From NCBI GenBank assembly GCA_914767715.1, contig OU612066.1:6515001-6579000 (forward strand): a stretch of 64,000 nucleotides of DNA, read 5' to 3'. The notes below the pieces were generated by a model that had not been told where the DNA came from, made no database searches, and saw only the letters and a list, made by a program, of their open reading frames with translations. The position numbers and the translations under genes are program-made. Positions within the stretch are counted from its first letter, which is position 1; each line of letters begins with the position of its first letter. Positions 21,635 to 34,200 of this stretch are shown piece after piece. The stretch is from Membranipora membranacea (lineage: Eukaryota > Bryozoa > Gymnolaemata > Cheilostomatida > Membraniporidae).

Positions 21635-24600
21635 GATCAAAGTCATTGTCATCATCATAATCATCATCGTCACCATTGCCTTCACCGTCATAATTGTCTT
21701 CATCATCATCCTCATCGACATCATCATTATGATCATGATCATCATGAGCATCACCATTGTCAACCAGACAACAACATCAACAGCAACACTACTACCACCA
21801 CACTCATTACTGTCAGAAATACACAACTTTGCAACCAATACTACCACCACAGCATCGCCACCGACAACCACACTTCCAGCACCACAACAACCACCATATC
21901 GCAACTTATTGGATATGATTATATTACAGGTGTTTTATTTCAGCCACAAAGTGCTGGCATTGCTGTGGTTCACATCGCTGATCATCCATGCCAAACACTT
22001 CATATTTTGGTTCATGGGACCTTTAAGTCTATTTCTGCTGGAGAAGATTCATGTTCTCTATAAAATCACGAGGAACAAGTCTGTAGTTAAGACAGTGTCG
22101 ACCCATGACAATGTAAGTAATATGTTTTAACAAAGCCTAAAAACCTCATGTTTTTCATATTCTTAACTCTCTGTTCCGACAAAGTCGGTGGTTCAAAAGC
22201 TATCTGAGCATGGCTTGATTCTAAAAAAATGTTTGAGGGTGGCGTTACGACATTGTGTAGTTGCATTGATGTTATCATTGACATGCAGTCCAAATTCCAG
22301 GTTTTCTATTGGTAACTCAAGTAGTTTGATCGGAATATGATAATTATCGAAATTGCAATGGATTGAGCAGCTCGTCATGGACAGTTTAATAAAGGTTTTC
22401 ACCTGAACAATTCTTTTAAAGAAAAACCAACATCAAATAGATAACAAAATGCTGCTGTAGTTGAAACAATTTTAGAACTAAAAACTGATCGAAATTGAGT
22501 GAGCATCAAAAAACCTCACATTAGCTGTATATGGTGTCAAACTAGGTTTATTATTTAGTCTATAAATCCAAGTCTAATTCTGAGTGTTATCCGGATATTC
22601 ACATAAGCAGGAGCAGAACAAAATATCCTCAGCAGGAAGTAGATTGCCATTCTTGAATCTAAACGGAACTCTCTGTATGTTCAAGAAAATCATCAACTTG
22701 TAGACGATGCAGAGGCCAATAATTTATGCACCCTTCTCACCCGTTATATAATGGTAACTGTGACACTGGAAGTGAGACAAAGATTCTGTCTATTTTCACA
22801 CCAAACTACCAAGCCTAGAATCTTAACATTTCACGATTAATATTGATTTCCAGGTGACCATACTAACTATCAGACGTCCAGACCACTTTAACTACCATCC
22901 AGGAGATTACATCTCGGTTTTAATACCTGAGATTTCTGGCACAGCATGGAGACCGTTTACTGTTAGTTCTAGTAAACATGGTGAGTAGCTCGTTATTGTA
23001 AATCTTGCAAAGGGCGGATAAGGGGTGCATACGCCAATAAAGTTTTCCAACCATCATTATCTATAAAACGTATCAGTCATCAATCAAATATCGGTCTCAT
23101 CTTCTCATATTGATATTGAATAGTAGACCAACTTGCCCTGTAGACAGCATGCAGCATGATCGCAATTACCCACAAACCACCTCTAAGTGATTAAGTTTTG
23201 ATATTGGCTGATATTATAGATTTCCTCACCTTACATGTACGGAAGGTTGGCTGGTGGACTGGTAAACTATTCGAGACTGTCACAGCGCTCCAGAAAACAA
23301 CTACACGATCAAGCGAATTAAATGAAGCTTTCCAGTCTCACTTCAAAATCGATATAGGTATGAGAACAATAGCATAGTCTGAATAAACTGAGAAACTATC
23401 AAATCAATTCAGTCAGTTGACTTTGTTGTTATTTTTGTATTTCAAGAAAAACTTTGAACATCACATATAAGTTGGAAATGGGGCAATGAAGTATTTTCTG
23501 ACTGTAGATGCTGAGCCGCCTGTTGCTGCGGTTGACAAACAGGACTCTGGAAATATTTTTGAATCATCTGCAGTAGTCAGCAAAAGAAGAGACGATGTCA
23601 GTCAGCAGGAGCAGGTCAACCAGATTATACCTGTCACATGGAAGGTAATTTGCTGCCTTTTATCAAGCATTTCCTCATTAATTAAAGGTAAACAGAGGCC
23701 AAAAGCAACTTCTTTGGCAGGATATTGCAGTAGTTGTATATTATGCAAACTTGTTAGAAGTTAATGATTGCGATAAGATAATACCTAAAAATTAATGTAA
23801 ACCTACTTTCAAACAAATCCTGTATTGTGAAGAAAAAAATACAGCTTGCAATAGATAGAAAAGGCCACAATTTCAGTCAGAATCTTTTCAGAGTCCTGGG
23901 TGTACCCTTTGAGCATGTGCAATGAAACAGGAAAAGGAAGTAACAGGTTATCTAGGTTATATTTTAGTGTGAGATTAAATCATCATGTATAACACAAGGT
24001 GGCCGCTGACTAAACTCTATGTTATGCACAACGTCCAAATGCTAATTCATCACAATGATCTTATTCTAACCTATATATTTATTTGGAGTTCTGTGATGTA
24101 AAATCGAATCAGATACCTAGTCAAAGGATTATAATTATATGAATATCATTATGGAATGAGTTTTTCATGCTATGGCTGCCCATTTTCGCTCAGTAAAAGA
24201 GAAGGTATTCCAAAATCTCTGATTCCGTTTAAAATTACTTCTAAACCTTGCCATGATTGTTCTACAGGTTTACATAGATGGCCCCTTTTCAACACCGAGC
24301 ACCGATATTTTGAAAAGGGAGCACGCAATACTTGTAGCTGGAGGTATTGGCATTACACCTTTTGCAAGCATACTGGAGAGTGTACTGCTACAACTGCGAC
24401 AATGCACCAAAGTTTGTCCTTGTGGGTGCAAATACAAAATGTTTATAGGAAAAGAGGCAGGATTTAGATTGAAAAGGGTATGTTATTCTCAGCATTATTC
24501 TCCAATGTGAGCTTCCACAGGTCTCCTCTCACTTACCTACTTTTATATTTGGTTCTTTCATTCACTGTGGTTATATGTAAACTTGAGCTCAAACTTAGTT

Positions 24601-25893
24601 GTCAACCCCTGGCTCACCCTAGAAAATGGTATCGCTACCGATGTGCTGAGGTCCAGCTGGTGGGACTCAAAGTTGGATCTTAGCCAATGCAGCCTGCTAT
24701 AGTACAATCTACTCAGCTTGAGCTGAATCTTTGGCCTCAAAGCCGGGGCATTCACATGGCTCAATCCCATGGAAACACTGCAATTATCACCGATGAATGG
24801 GTCAAGTTTGTTATTAGTTAGGTAAACCTCACTTGATGTTTTATGAGCAGGAAACATGGAAAACTACTGCAACACTCGAAAATAATTTGAGCATCACGTA
24901 TTGGTTTTCTCACACCATTCACACTGATATTTATTCTTATGAATTCAGATAGACTTATTTTGGTTGACACGAAGCCAGAAGTCACTTGGCTGGTTTATTG
25001 AGGTATTCAAACAACTAGAAGAAGAGCAGTTAGCACTTGGTCTAGATCCTCTTCTTGTTAAGGTTCATCTCTATCTAACAGGTGAGTTGTGAATATATAA
25101 ATTACTAGGATGTGGTATATATTATGAAAACCGAAACAGAAATGAGAATAGTCAGGTCAGGCCAGTCTCATGGTTGGTTCAATACATTTTCTATGAAAAA
25201 TAAAATCTCTGGGTTGACCTGGATCAATCAAGAATTGTTATATTATACAGGTTTGCACAATGATACAGACATGCGAGGTACATTCTTACAGATGGCTCTA
25301 GACTCAGCTTTTGAGGACACATCTGTTGACATGCTAACCGGTCTGAGAGCGCAGACTAAACACGGTAACTATTACTGCGCTGTACTCTAAGCAATGAAAC
25401 AGAGAATATATAGCATCAAACAATCCCTCAACAAGCTTGACTTTCTTCAGCCTTACATTAGATTCAATGCAAGCAACAAAACCCCTGGTCCAAATTGTAA
25501 TCAGTCAGCCTTTTTTTTCTTATGAAGCGAGCTCCTAAGACCAACTAGAAAGAATTTCTGTGGCCTTAGACAGAAAAAAGGAAAATAAACTAACATTTTT
25601 GAAGACATCATAAAGTGAATTTTTTCATACACAAAGTTTTGGCATAGTATTTTATATTTTTTCTTGAATGCATATAATTTGATCAAAGATATTTACATTT
25701 TATTGTAGGGCGTCCCGATTGGGTTTCGATTTTGCCAGAAATCATTGGAAAGATGAAGCAATCTGGAAGCTCTACGACTCCAGAAGACAGCAAACCTAAA
25801 GTTTATGCCTGCGGTCCAGCTCCATTATGTAAAGACCTTCGCCATCACTGCTCCAAACTTAAAATAACATTCAAAGAAGAAGTATTTAACTAA
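14102..25893 (+). CDS. NOX5-like EF-hand NADPH oxidase, copy A (18 exons, about 927 aa)
   Basis: Membrane flavocytochrome expected to pass electrons from NADPH via FAD and two hemes to oxygen, making superoxide or peroxide, with calcium control. Exons: 14102-14248, 16559-16722, 17393-17543, 18043-18240, 18447-18597, 18902-19027, 20103-20181, 20298-20518, 20820-21008, 21359-21489, 21930-22112, 22854-22980, 23220-23357, 23508-23644, 24268-24477, 24949-25081, 25251-25364, 25709-25893. Phases agree throughout. Degenerate EF-like helices lie in exons 2 and 4. Canonical EF loops are 232-243 (DKDGNGEIDRGE) and 268-279 (DDNGDGGLDRSE). Heme ligands: H453/H467 and H525/H539. FAD motif W-R-P-F-T at 612-616, with Arg where HPFT is usual. 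NADPH motifs: GPF near 719, AGGIGITPF at 738-746, CGP at 901-903. The residue 669-714 linker differs most from copy B. The donor after exon 6 is altered (see findings). Tandem paralogue of 31226-41788. NOX5 orthology is inferred from four EF positions and the C-terminal LQ-ALD / TGL / GRPDW pattern. Confidence 0.88.
14834..15225. mobile_element. hAT-type MITE in NOX copy A intron 1, exact 8-bp target duplication
   Basis: The 392-bp element has terminal inverted repeats CAGTGGTGGAAATGG at the left and its complement at the right (CCATTTCCACCACTG). It is flanked on both sides by the identical 8-bp word TGCATAAC (14826-14833 and 15226-15233). CAG...CTG ends plus an 8-bp duplication are the hallmark of hAT transposition. 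No transposase is encoded, so mobility would depend on an autonomous relative. The perfect duplication argues for a recent insertion, after the NOX duplication, since copy B intron 1 lacks it. Confidence 0.85.
15705..15946. mobile_element. MITE with 'GGGGTCTTTCAATTAGAAA' inverted ends
   Basis: The 242-bp element in NOX copy A intron 1 carries 19-bp terminal inverted repeats and a candidate 5-bp target duplication CCTGG (15700-15704 and 15947-15951). Subterminal words 'tcgctcac' and 'gagcgat' are repeated in both orientations inside, as in transposase-binding regions of MITEs. Non-coding. The superfamily is undetermined. Confidence 0.75.
17628..17832 (+). mobile_element. Non-autonomous DNA element family 'aggtgaggcagg', copy 2
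   Basis: Lies in NOX copy A intron 3. It starts 'agggccgtatttctaggtga' and ends 'ttctaaactatagccctg'; the ends are approximate inverted repeats. It is collinear with 13495-13720. The 63-codon frame across it is a by-product. Confidence 0.6.
17893..17932 (+). repeat. Decayed duplicate of the start of NOX exon 4
   Basis: The 40-bp stretch with 'ctgctggaatgtgttgtcat' closely resembles the first 40 bp of exon 4 of copy A (from 18043) and even more that of copy B (from 34284). It is 150 bp upstream of the true exon and has lost the reading frame downstream. Read as a local duplication or slippage relic, not an alternative exon. Confidence 0.5.
21558..21905. repeat. Trinucleotide repeat (ATC)n with (ACC)-rich flank in NOX copy A intron 10
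   Basis: A long run of ATC/CAT (purest at 21582-21632) grades into interrupted ATC and then 'accacca'-type sequence. The 197-codon and 111-codon open frames across it are translations of the microsatellite, not genes. The homologous intron of copy B also carries a trinucleotide array (37984-38402), but of ACC type. Confidence 0.9.
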
Positions 25894-26879
25894 TTTTTTT
25901 GATATTCACATCAAGATTATGTTTATGTAGCTGGGTGGTTAATTTGTGCACAAGCTGATTTCACATCAGACTGATGTTTGATACAGAGTTCTATCTTACT
26001 GTCAGCAAAGTGGTGATGTGTAGCACAAGAAGAATGGGACCTGACGATGATTATCTCTATCCGTTTAGTGTATTCAATTTTTTCCTTTGGACTTCTGTAT
26101 TTTCATAAATGTTTTATGAAACTAGTCAAATTCAAGCATAGCTGGCCAATACAAAAATGTACAAAATTGGTTATCCTCTTAGGGGAAAAATTATTTAGTT
26201 AATTCCACCTCACTGAGACAAATTCTGATCCAAAGCCGCGATTTGACAGCACAAAAGGGCTGGGCTATCTTTACTCATGAGCAAATACCATAATGGTCTG
26301 ACAGCATCTTATATAACCATTTATCACAGCTACCAAAGACACATGGTAAAAATTACTTAGAGAAACATTAAATACATGACTGGGGTAGTATGCCAGGGCT
26401 ATCAGGCTTGATATATCAATTTAACTAAGCTCACAGGTGAAACAGGCAAACATGATAGGCCTGCAAACTTTCTGGTATAAATGATGCAATAAGGTATATT
26501 TTTGGGTAATTACAAATACCAGTCGACCAAGGTAAAGTGCCATGGACATCTGCTGTTACTGAACATTTGTAATTTTAGTAATGTGCTACACTGTTAGTTG
26601 GAATCCTGTCGCAAATGATGTCTAGTGATGTAAATGTCAATGACTACGCTGTTCTGGATGGGAGTTGTTGCCTCCTTTGTAATGAGCAGACAAATCCTAT
26701 CAACTATCATATCCACAGGATAATAGATTGCAACACCAGGGAGAAATCTTCCTAATAAATTCCTCAACATAGAATAAACTAATATCCATTATAAGTTGTA
26801 AATCCTCTGTTTCGTCAATGTCAATAAATATATAACATTATTTGCATAATTATATTATATTCAATTAATCAATCAACTA
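25894..26879. other. Spacer downstream of NOX copy A
   Basis: 3' flank of copy A. No close AATAAA follows the stop; the first clear one is at about 26754-26759, so the polyadenylation site is uncertain. No gene recognised. Confidence 0.4.
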
Positions 26880-27900
26880 TCTACTATCATGGTGATATGC
26901 ATAGCCACAGTGTCCAAACTGATATTGGATGGAGGCAGGCTGATTGATATGCTCATGGAAAGAAATGTAAGCATAACTTTGGTAAATATAGTTGACAGCT
27001 TCCTGTCAGACAGGTACCAGACAGATTGCATTGGTCATGCGAAAAGCTCCACACTATCTGTAATGAATGGAACACCCCAAGGAACACAGGGATCTATGTT
27101 CTGGCTACTCTATGTAGGCAGTCTCGATGCCAGCTGTAAGACTATTAAATATGCAGATGAGCTCACAATGATTGGAAATGCCACCATGAACTACCAGACA
27201 CCACAAAACATACAGTCATCAATATACATTGTATCAGGATGGTGTAAGCAGAACAACATGGTAGCAAATGCGAAATATCAAACGTTATGCATATCAGCAA
27301 CAAATACAGCCAGTCTTCTACCTGCAGTGCATCAACAGCTACTGTGAATTGAAAAACTATACCTACAGTCAAATCTTCCAAATTTCTCAGGATATCTGTT
27401 GATGAACACTTATACCTTGAGCAGCATATCAAAGATATAGGTGAGAAAATCAGACCACTTACCTGTGTCCTGCTTAGCCTCAAGCGTTCAGGGATCCCTG
27501 TTCAACTACTTGTGAAATTTAACATCACATGCATATGGCCAAAGATCACCTATGCCACCCCTGCCTGATTCCCCCTCGCAATGAGCAGCTCAATAGAGAA
27601 TATTTACATCACTGCACAAGGTAGCAACTTATATCATCGATCTAGGGGCAGAATCGTACTATGACTGACTGCTGAATATCGGTATCCTTCCTCTCGAGTA
27701 AAACCAACAGCTTGTATGTCATGATTATACCACTAAAGTCACAAACCCCGATTACTGCCTAAATTACCTGGTTCCTAAACATAGAAACACTAGACATTCA
27801 AAACGTCACTGCCATCAACGCAACAATGAGTGCCAAACAAAACTAAGGGAGCAAACACTTTTTTTTCCTCATGTCAACAATGAATGTGTGAAATATGTAT
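26880..27900 (+). pseudogene. Decayed LINE reverse transcriptase
   Basis: A 152-codon frame (26889-27347) reads 'FLSDRYQTDCIG', 'NGTPQGTQGSMFWLLYVGSL' and a YAD box altered to 'IKYADELTMIG'. These are the fingers/palm order of a LINE reverse transcriptase, with the catalytic YADD changed to YADE. Downstream, thumb-like sequence continues in other frames with several stops to about 27,850. It belongs to a different subfamily from the 2311-3768 ORF. Inactive. Confidence 0.75.
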
Positions 27901-30900
27901 AAGTGAGAAATTTTTACATTTGTTTTTGTGTTATTTATTTCCTTTGTAATCTCAGATGCCAACCAAATCCAAGTTTATTGCATTTTATCATGTTTCTTGT
28001 ACCAAAACCTGTAAGGGTGGTCACTTTTTATTAAGGTAGCATATTTAGTATTTTGCATAGCAGCATTTTTCGGTCAGCTTAGCAACACCCAAAAATACAA
28101 CTTTGAGAGAATTCAAAGGTAATGCAGTAAAATCAATTTACCAGATATAGAGAGCTATACTGAACGATTGCAAGTTTTAGCTATTCCAAAGCTTATTGTT
28201 TTTGCTCGTGAACAATAGCGTTGCCACTTCCTGAAGATTTTTAGTAACCCTAGACACTTTTTACACTCTTTTATACCTGAGAGGCAGTCTTTGAATCGCG
28301 GACACACCGCTCGCTGCAAGGATTCTTTTATAACCAGAACTAGGATTTTTTCAATTTTGCAGTTCAAAATTTTATCTGAGAGTATTATATAAATGTTTTT
28401 CAACATTTCTTACTGTGGAAAAATAAACTATTACTCATTTGCAATCAAGGTTATATTATTAACAAATTGGAGTTTTTGTAGATCAAACAGCTATCAGGTA
28501 TTGGTAGCTTCTATGTGTCCAGGGTTCACTTCTAACACCGCATATTCTCATCTATCTAATAGCAAGCTATAAATCACTTATTTGTTGAATCATACCAGTT
28601 TTTCATCGAATCCTGTTGGCAATTCTTTGGTTTCAAGCAAAAGTTTTATAACCACTATGATCTTTTTATCAGATCATCCTGTTCCGAAGAGAAATAGAAT
28701 GGGAAGGCCTGTATCTAACATTTTTTGCTTGACATTTTACATACCCAGCCAAATAAAGCAGCCCACTTTTACCTTTTTTTTTGGTTTCTGCAGCCATTTA
28801 TTGTATTTAAAATCAATGGACTAAAATAGCGAAATAAAATGCGGCAGCGGCATGGTCAGATTAGTCCGGGACCATCCAATTGTCGGGAAAAAAAAGGCTA
28901 CTGTCCCAAGGGTGAGCCCGGACACGCAGCCTAATCGGCAAGAAGCGAACCACACTCCCGCAGCAAGGACGCCAACCTCCCACGCAGAGCAGAAGGAGCC
29001 GCCCCCTCCTCCCCTAGTAGGTGTGAATTCCACAGTTTGACACAGTGACCTCTCCCCTCTACAGACATTGACTCTCTTAAGGGCAAGTTTTTCCTTTGAC
29101 CTAGTTGCTGTAATGGCAGGGATTTAGATTTCAAGCTCCTCATTAAGGTGAGTATTATTAAAAGGTAATGAAACTTTGCGTAGCTCACTGGCTGATGCAA
29201 AATTCGACCTCTGACCTTGAGTCATTATCACACTACCTCACTCACCTCATTACCATCTCATATAATTCCCATCTGTTTGATCTTGCAGGAGTATTGCGGA
29301 CATTGCCCTTTGCCAACTTTAATGGATTCTCCATAATCCTCAATCCATGATCAATTTATGCTGAATATTACCACAGAGTAAGTGTAATTATCCCTAATCT
29401 GTGGTGATTTCTAATTTTCGCAATAATTAAGTAGGACAAGAACTGATGCTATTATTAAACATTGTTCAATCTCAATTATATATCAATGTATCTTGATTGA
29501 ACACACATCCAAAATTCAAAAAGCTTGAAATTTATGCACAATCACTGTCAGAAAGACATAAATTACATTCAGGTGAAGGATACAGATATTATAGCCTTAG
29601 ATTACAACCCTGATAAACCTATATCTCATATCACCATTTTGTTGGCAAGTATTGATAGTGGTAGCTAGCTAATTGTTGACACCGAAACGGTCAGATTTTT
29701 TTCTTACAAAGGATAACTCGTAAAAGGAAAAAGGAGACTGAGCCAAATGTTTTGAAAACAAATTTCCACTTTATCAACAGCGAATCGTGAAAATCTAACC
29801 ACAACTGATCATGTTGAAGGTGAAGTGTGTTAGCTGGTTTTGAGAGGGCTGACTACAGATAAATGAAATGTAAATTTCTCACATATCTTCACATGTGGGC
29901 CTTGGATCATGCTGGAGCCAATATTATTCAATTTTCCAGTGATATTCAAAAAAGAGAGTAATGAAAGAAGTTACTACTACTACTATACTAGTTTCCCTGC
30001 GCTTAGATAAATTTGTATCTCTTGTTACCTCTGGCAAGGCTCTCTAAATGCAGCTTGTTCAGATTTGCTTGGAAATTTGTTCTGGTTGTTCACAGGGAGC
30101 AAGTTACAACATTTACATTGCACATTTAGTTCATACACTCAGAATAAAATTCTGATTACTAAGATGGGACACTAAAAAATACAAGGAGTTGGATGACCAG
30201 ATGTAGTTAGTCACGGTGCTGGTTTAAATTTTGCTCATTGAGTCGACTAGATTGGTATGTACACATTGTTTTCTAATTGAGATCACCCCCATTTGCAGAT
30301 TGCATGTACCAGATCTATAAAAGCACAGTTCAATGCATAAGGAAGAAATATAAACCTTTCGATGTGTTTAAAATTGTATATGTTAATCACAACTTTTGCG
30401 GCACATTACTTCCCTTTGGAAGTCATTTGATTTTCAAAGTCTTCCATAAAGGTGATTTGTGAGCCATTGATTTGAGCTTTGATATAATGTCAATGATAAC
30501 TTATGTATTATTACAATAAATTAATGGTCATTACAGAGGACGAATACTGTTCCAAATCGTTTGCTAACTACATTGGTACAATAATTATCTTCTACAGCAA
30601 ACAAATTTGTTATAAGTCTCGCTGAGTATAGAGGTAGTAAGGATTTGGATTTGGCTCAAAAAGCCTCGCTAATTGGTATTCAAAATACAGTTTTACAGTC
30701 TTGATCAGCTGTTCGATTGAGGTCGGCAGGCATACACCAGTTCTGAACTTTTATATTGGCAACAAGAACGATTATAAAAAATGGGTTTACAGAAAAAGTT
30801 GATCATTTTGTTTAGCTATCGAGTTTTAGTAACTTTTATATCCAAACTTGACATATTATGTTGGGTTGGGGGTTTAGTTAAACAGTAATGAGAAAATTGT

Positions 30901-31225
30901 TGTTTGTTGTAAGCATGTTCTGTGTCCGTGGTCATTTCTTTATCAATATTTCATCTTGAAGCCTGAAAGATGATTAATATTGCCTCAACCATTGATCTCT
31001 GTGGTGCAAACCCAAACTGATTCAATTCTATTGGCGGATATGTCAAAAATAAGCAGTGTGATGTTATGCCACTATATCAAATAGCCTGCCAACTCACAGC
31101 AATAAATTTGTCAACAAAATAATTAGAGCAAATCATTTTCAACGGCCTTTATCAAATATATAAAAAAAAGTTCCAAGAAAAGAACCTCATTTTAATTTCT
31201 CATTGCCTCCACATCGGTCGGAGGG
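27901..31225. other. Spacer between the two NOX copies
   Basis: No gene recognised. A GC-rich island at about 28845-29035 ('gagccgccccctcctcccct') is unlike the surroundings; overlapping 60-90 codon frames in it show no family. The rest is AT-rich with short frames. Confidence 0.45.
31157..31170 (+). promoter_or_regulatory. TATA-like element upstream of NOX copy B
   Basis: TATATAAAAAAAAG lies 56-69 bp before the ATG at 31226, a spacing compatible with a short 5' untranslated region. Sequence upstream differs from copy A, so the two genes probably have independent promoters. Confidence 0.4.
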
Positions 31226-34200
31226 ATGGCTGGATTGGAGAACAAGTTAACCCACCAACAGAAGGGCTATCTTCCAAACATGAAACTAGAAGCTGCAAAG
31301 ACACTGTACAATCTTGTAGAACCACATAGTGATGCTCTGTCTCTCTCAAAATTACAGAATATATTCCTGAACGTAAGTTTAATGTATTGATAAAATATCA
31401 CCATGTCTTCTTAATATAAAACAAAAATCATTAAAGTGTTCATTCTATTTAGTTATATTATATTATCTTAGTAAATCATTATGAAAAAGTGATTCATTTT
31501 CCTTTGAGGGTGAAATTTCGTTTGTTATGGTTTAGTTTAAACTATCGTTGATAGAATACGTGTTGGCATGGATAAGAAAAATTAGGTATAAGCCTACTTC
31601 GAGAAGAAAATGATTGTGACAAGATTATGAATTGTGGCAATAGATTCTTTCTTCGCCTGATATGCAATTTTAAAGCTTTGAACTATATCTAAAAGATTTG
31701 AACTACAATCAGGGAGGATTATGACATGTGAAATTTTGTGTTGTATGGAAAAGGCAGAGTTGAGTATCATTCAAAATTATCATGGTGTTATCTTCATAAC
31801 CCATTTAACTAAATCTTCAGTCATACCATTTAAAAATGCTCGCCCTTGTTTAGCTTTGTTTTAGCTCTAGAAAAGTTATTATTGACTTAACAATAATAAA
31901 CTTGGACAGACACTATCCGGAGCATAAGCATTGAGACACTTAACTTGGTGTGGCATAACTACATCGAATTGTGTCATTTTGTCAGCATTTATATAATATA
32001 TTATTTGATATATGCAGCCGGAGTCAAGGATTTTGATTTATCACTGGATGAAATTCGATCTTTTTTCTAATTTGAAAGTGCTGCTTCTCATGATTTGTTT
32101 GATATTAATCTTTCAACAAAATCTTATATCCAATTCAATTTTTGAACTCAGTGTTGTTACGTCATTCACAGTAAAGTTGCACAAATGAGCTGTATACGAT
32201 TGCCTTTCAAGGTTTATAATTATTAGGTGTGGGAACATAATCCATGGAAAGCCAATGCATGGAGAGAAAAAAGCTTATTTTAATAAGACATCTATATGAT
32301 GACCCTGTATCATTTTGTCAATAAATATTTACCTTAAAACCTCAAATAATCTATATTTGGTTTAGAATAATATATGATGCACACCAACTTTCAACTTCAT
32401 AGGTAGATATGTTTTCTATCAATTTCGCAAAACACCCAATATGGCAATGCGAATCAGTTTTCCTGGAATCTCACCCAACAGAATTCAAAGAAATTGCTTA
32501 AAATAGCAGTTGTGGTCATTCTGTTGCTCACTAATGTCAATTAATGAGCGGTGATTTGCCATTCTGTTTTGCGGCAATTCCATTAAAGCTGATATAAAAT
32601 GCATAAGTATGCCTGTAGTTTCTCATGCACAGGATGCTTCACCAAATTGCTCATGTTTCGCATCAAACCATTCACAAAAATAATCAGTCATTATGACATA
32701 GCATAATATACCACTGTTTTCATGGAATTGCTCATAACAGAATGAAAAATAGCCTTAAATTAGCAGTTTTCGACCTTCTGTTCCGCACAATTTTCGAGAA
32801 AGTGAAAATACAGTGTCAGAGTCTGTTGGCAGTCTGTTGCTCAGAGCACCTTTTATGGGAGCTTCGAAATATACGGGGCCACAATAATGGCTGTTTAGCC
32901 CAGGTCTTTATACAAAAATGAGACAAATGCATCTTCCTCTATGATGGTCTATGTTGATACTGATAAATGAGCTAATCTTTTTCCTATAACTTTATTGTCG
33001 TTTCATAGTCTGTGGTTTATTTCACTTGTACCAGGAGCAGATAGGTCTTAAAGACCTGGGGATCGGGTTCCATTCTCCTGTTAAAGAACAAAAAAAACAT
33101 GTTTTGAAAAAAAATTTTAGTATCTTTTTAGTGGCATTTGAACTCAAGCAGAATTGGTAAACAAGTTTACTTTCGGACAAAATCTACATGGATTTACTTC
33201 CTACTGACCTTTGAGAAAATGTTATGGGATTTCAGTCATGGTCCTCCTGAAAGGTGATTCGTGATCACAACAACCGAATGAATGTTGGGCTTACATGATT
33301 GAGTTTTTTGTTTGTTATCATTCATCATATGTTTTGGGCTGACCAGCAACTCTTAAATTACAGCGAGCACCTAGTGTTTTAGTCGATCTTTTTGAGAAGC
33401 TGATTTTTCATGGTTCAACCACTGAGATTGATGAACTTGAGATTGTACGGTATATGGATAAATATACTCATAATCTCGGAGTCACATGGCCTCTCTCAAC
33501 ACCCGAATCATCCAGCTCTAATCCTCATAGGTTATCCAGGTAAATATAAACAAATGCAAAATAAGCAAAATGTAATTAATTACAAATTATTAGTATCAAC
33601 GCGTAGCCAGCCTACTCTTCCTAAAGCTTCATCTAGCTGCTATTACACAAGGCATAGAAAGTAAAAAGGAAAATACTTCAGGGCAAATCTTGGGTTTACA
33701 ATTTACTTTGAAATCTTAAATTCTTCCAATCTCGAGATGTACTAGATACTGACAACTAAATGATACTCCTGGATTAAATCACAGTCTTGTCTAGTTATTA
33801 GTGACATTTTTTTTAAAACAAGTTATTGACTGCCACAATCATATCAAAGAGTTTATTCCACAAGGAGTCAAAAAAACATTCTTTGAAATGAATACATCAG
33901 GCAATTAATTAGTATTATCAATGTCAATTATTATTTATATCATAATTGATTGAATTATTTTACAGGACAATGCTCACCAGGGAACTCTCACAAACCATTC
34001 TCCAGAGAAGACAGGCTGGTTACAAGTCAATGGTGGATGATATACACAAGTACACCGAGGAAAGGACACCAGCCCACCTTAACACATTTGACTTCATAAG
34101 CTACTTTGCTAACAAGGTCAGTTTTGATGTTTCAATCTATCATACCCTTCAAGATGATTTTATGTCTGTGTTGGATGTCAGCCAATGATATTTGTTGCAT

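Noticed and set aside
21537-22130. 197-codon Ile-rich plus-strand frame and 111-codon Met-rich minus-strand frame
   Set aside because: They are translations of the ATC trinucleotide array. Only the end of the plus frame, 21930-22112, is coding (NOX exon 11).
28821-29200. Overlapping GC-rich frames on both strands
   Set aside because: Open only because the local GC content removes stops; Pro/Thr/Gly-rich with no family resemblance.
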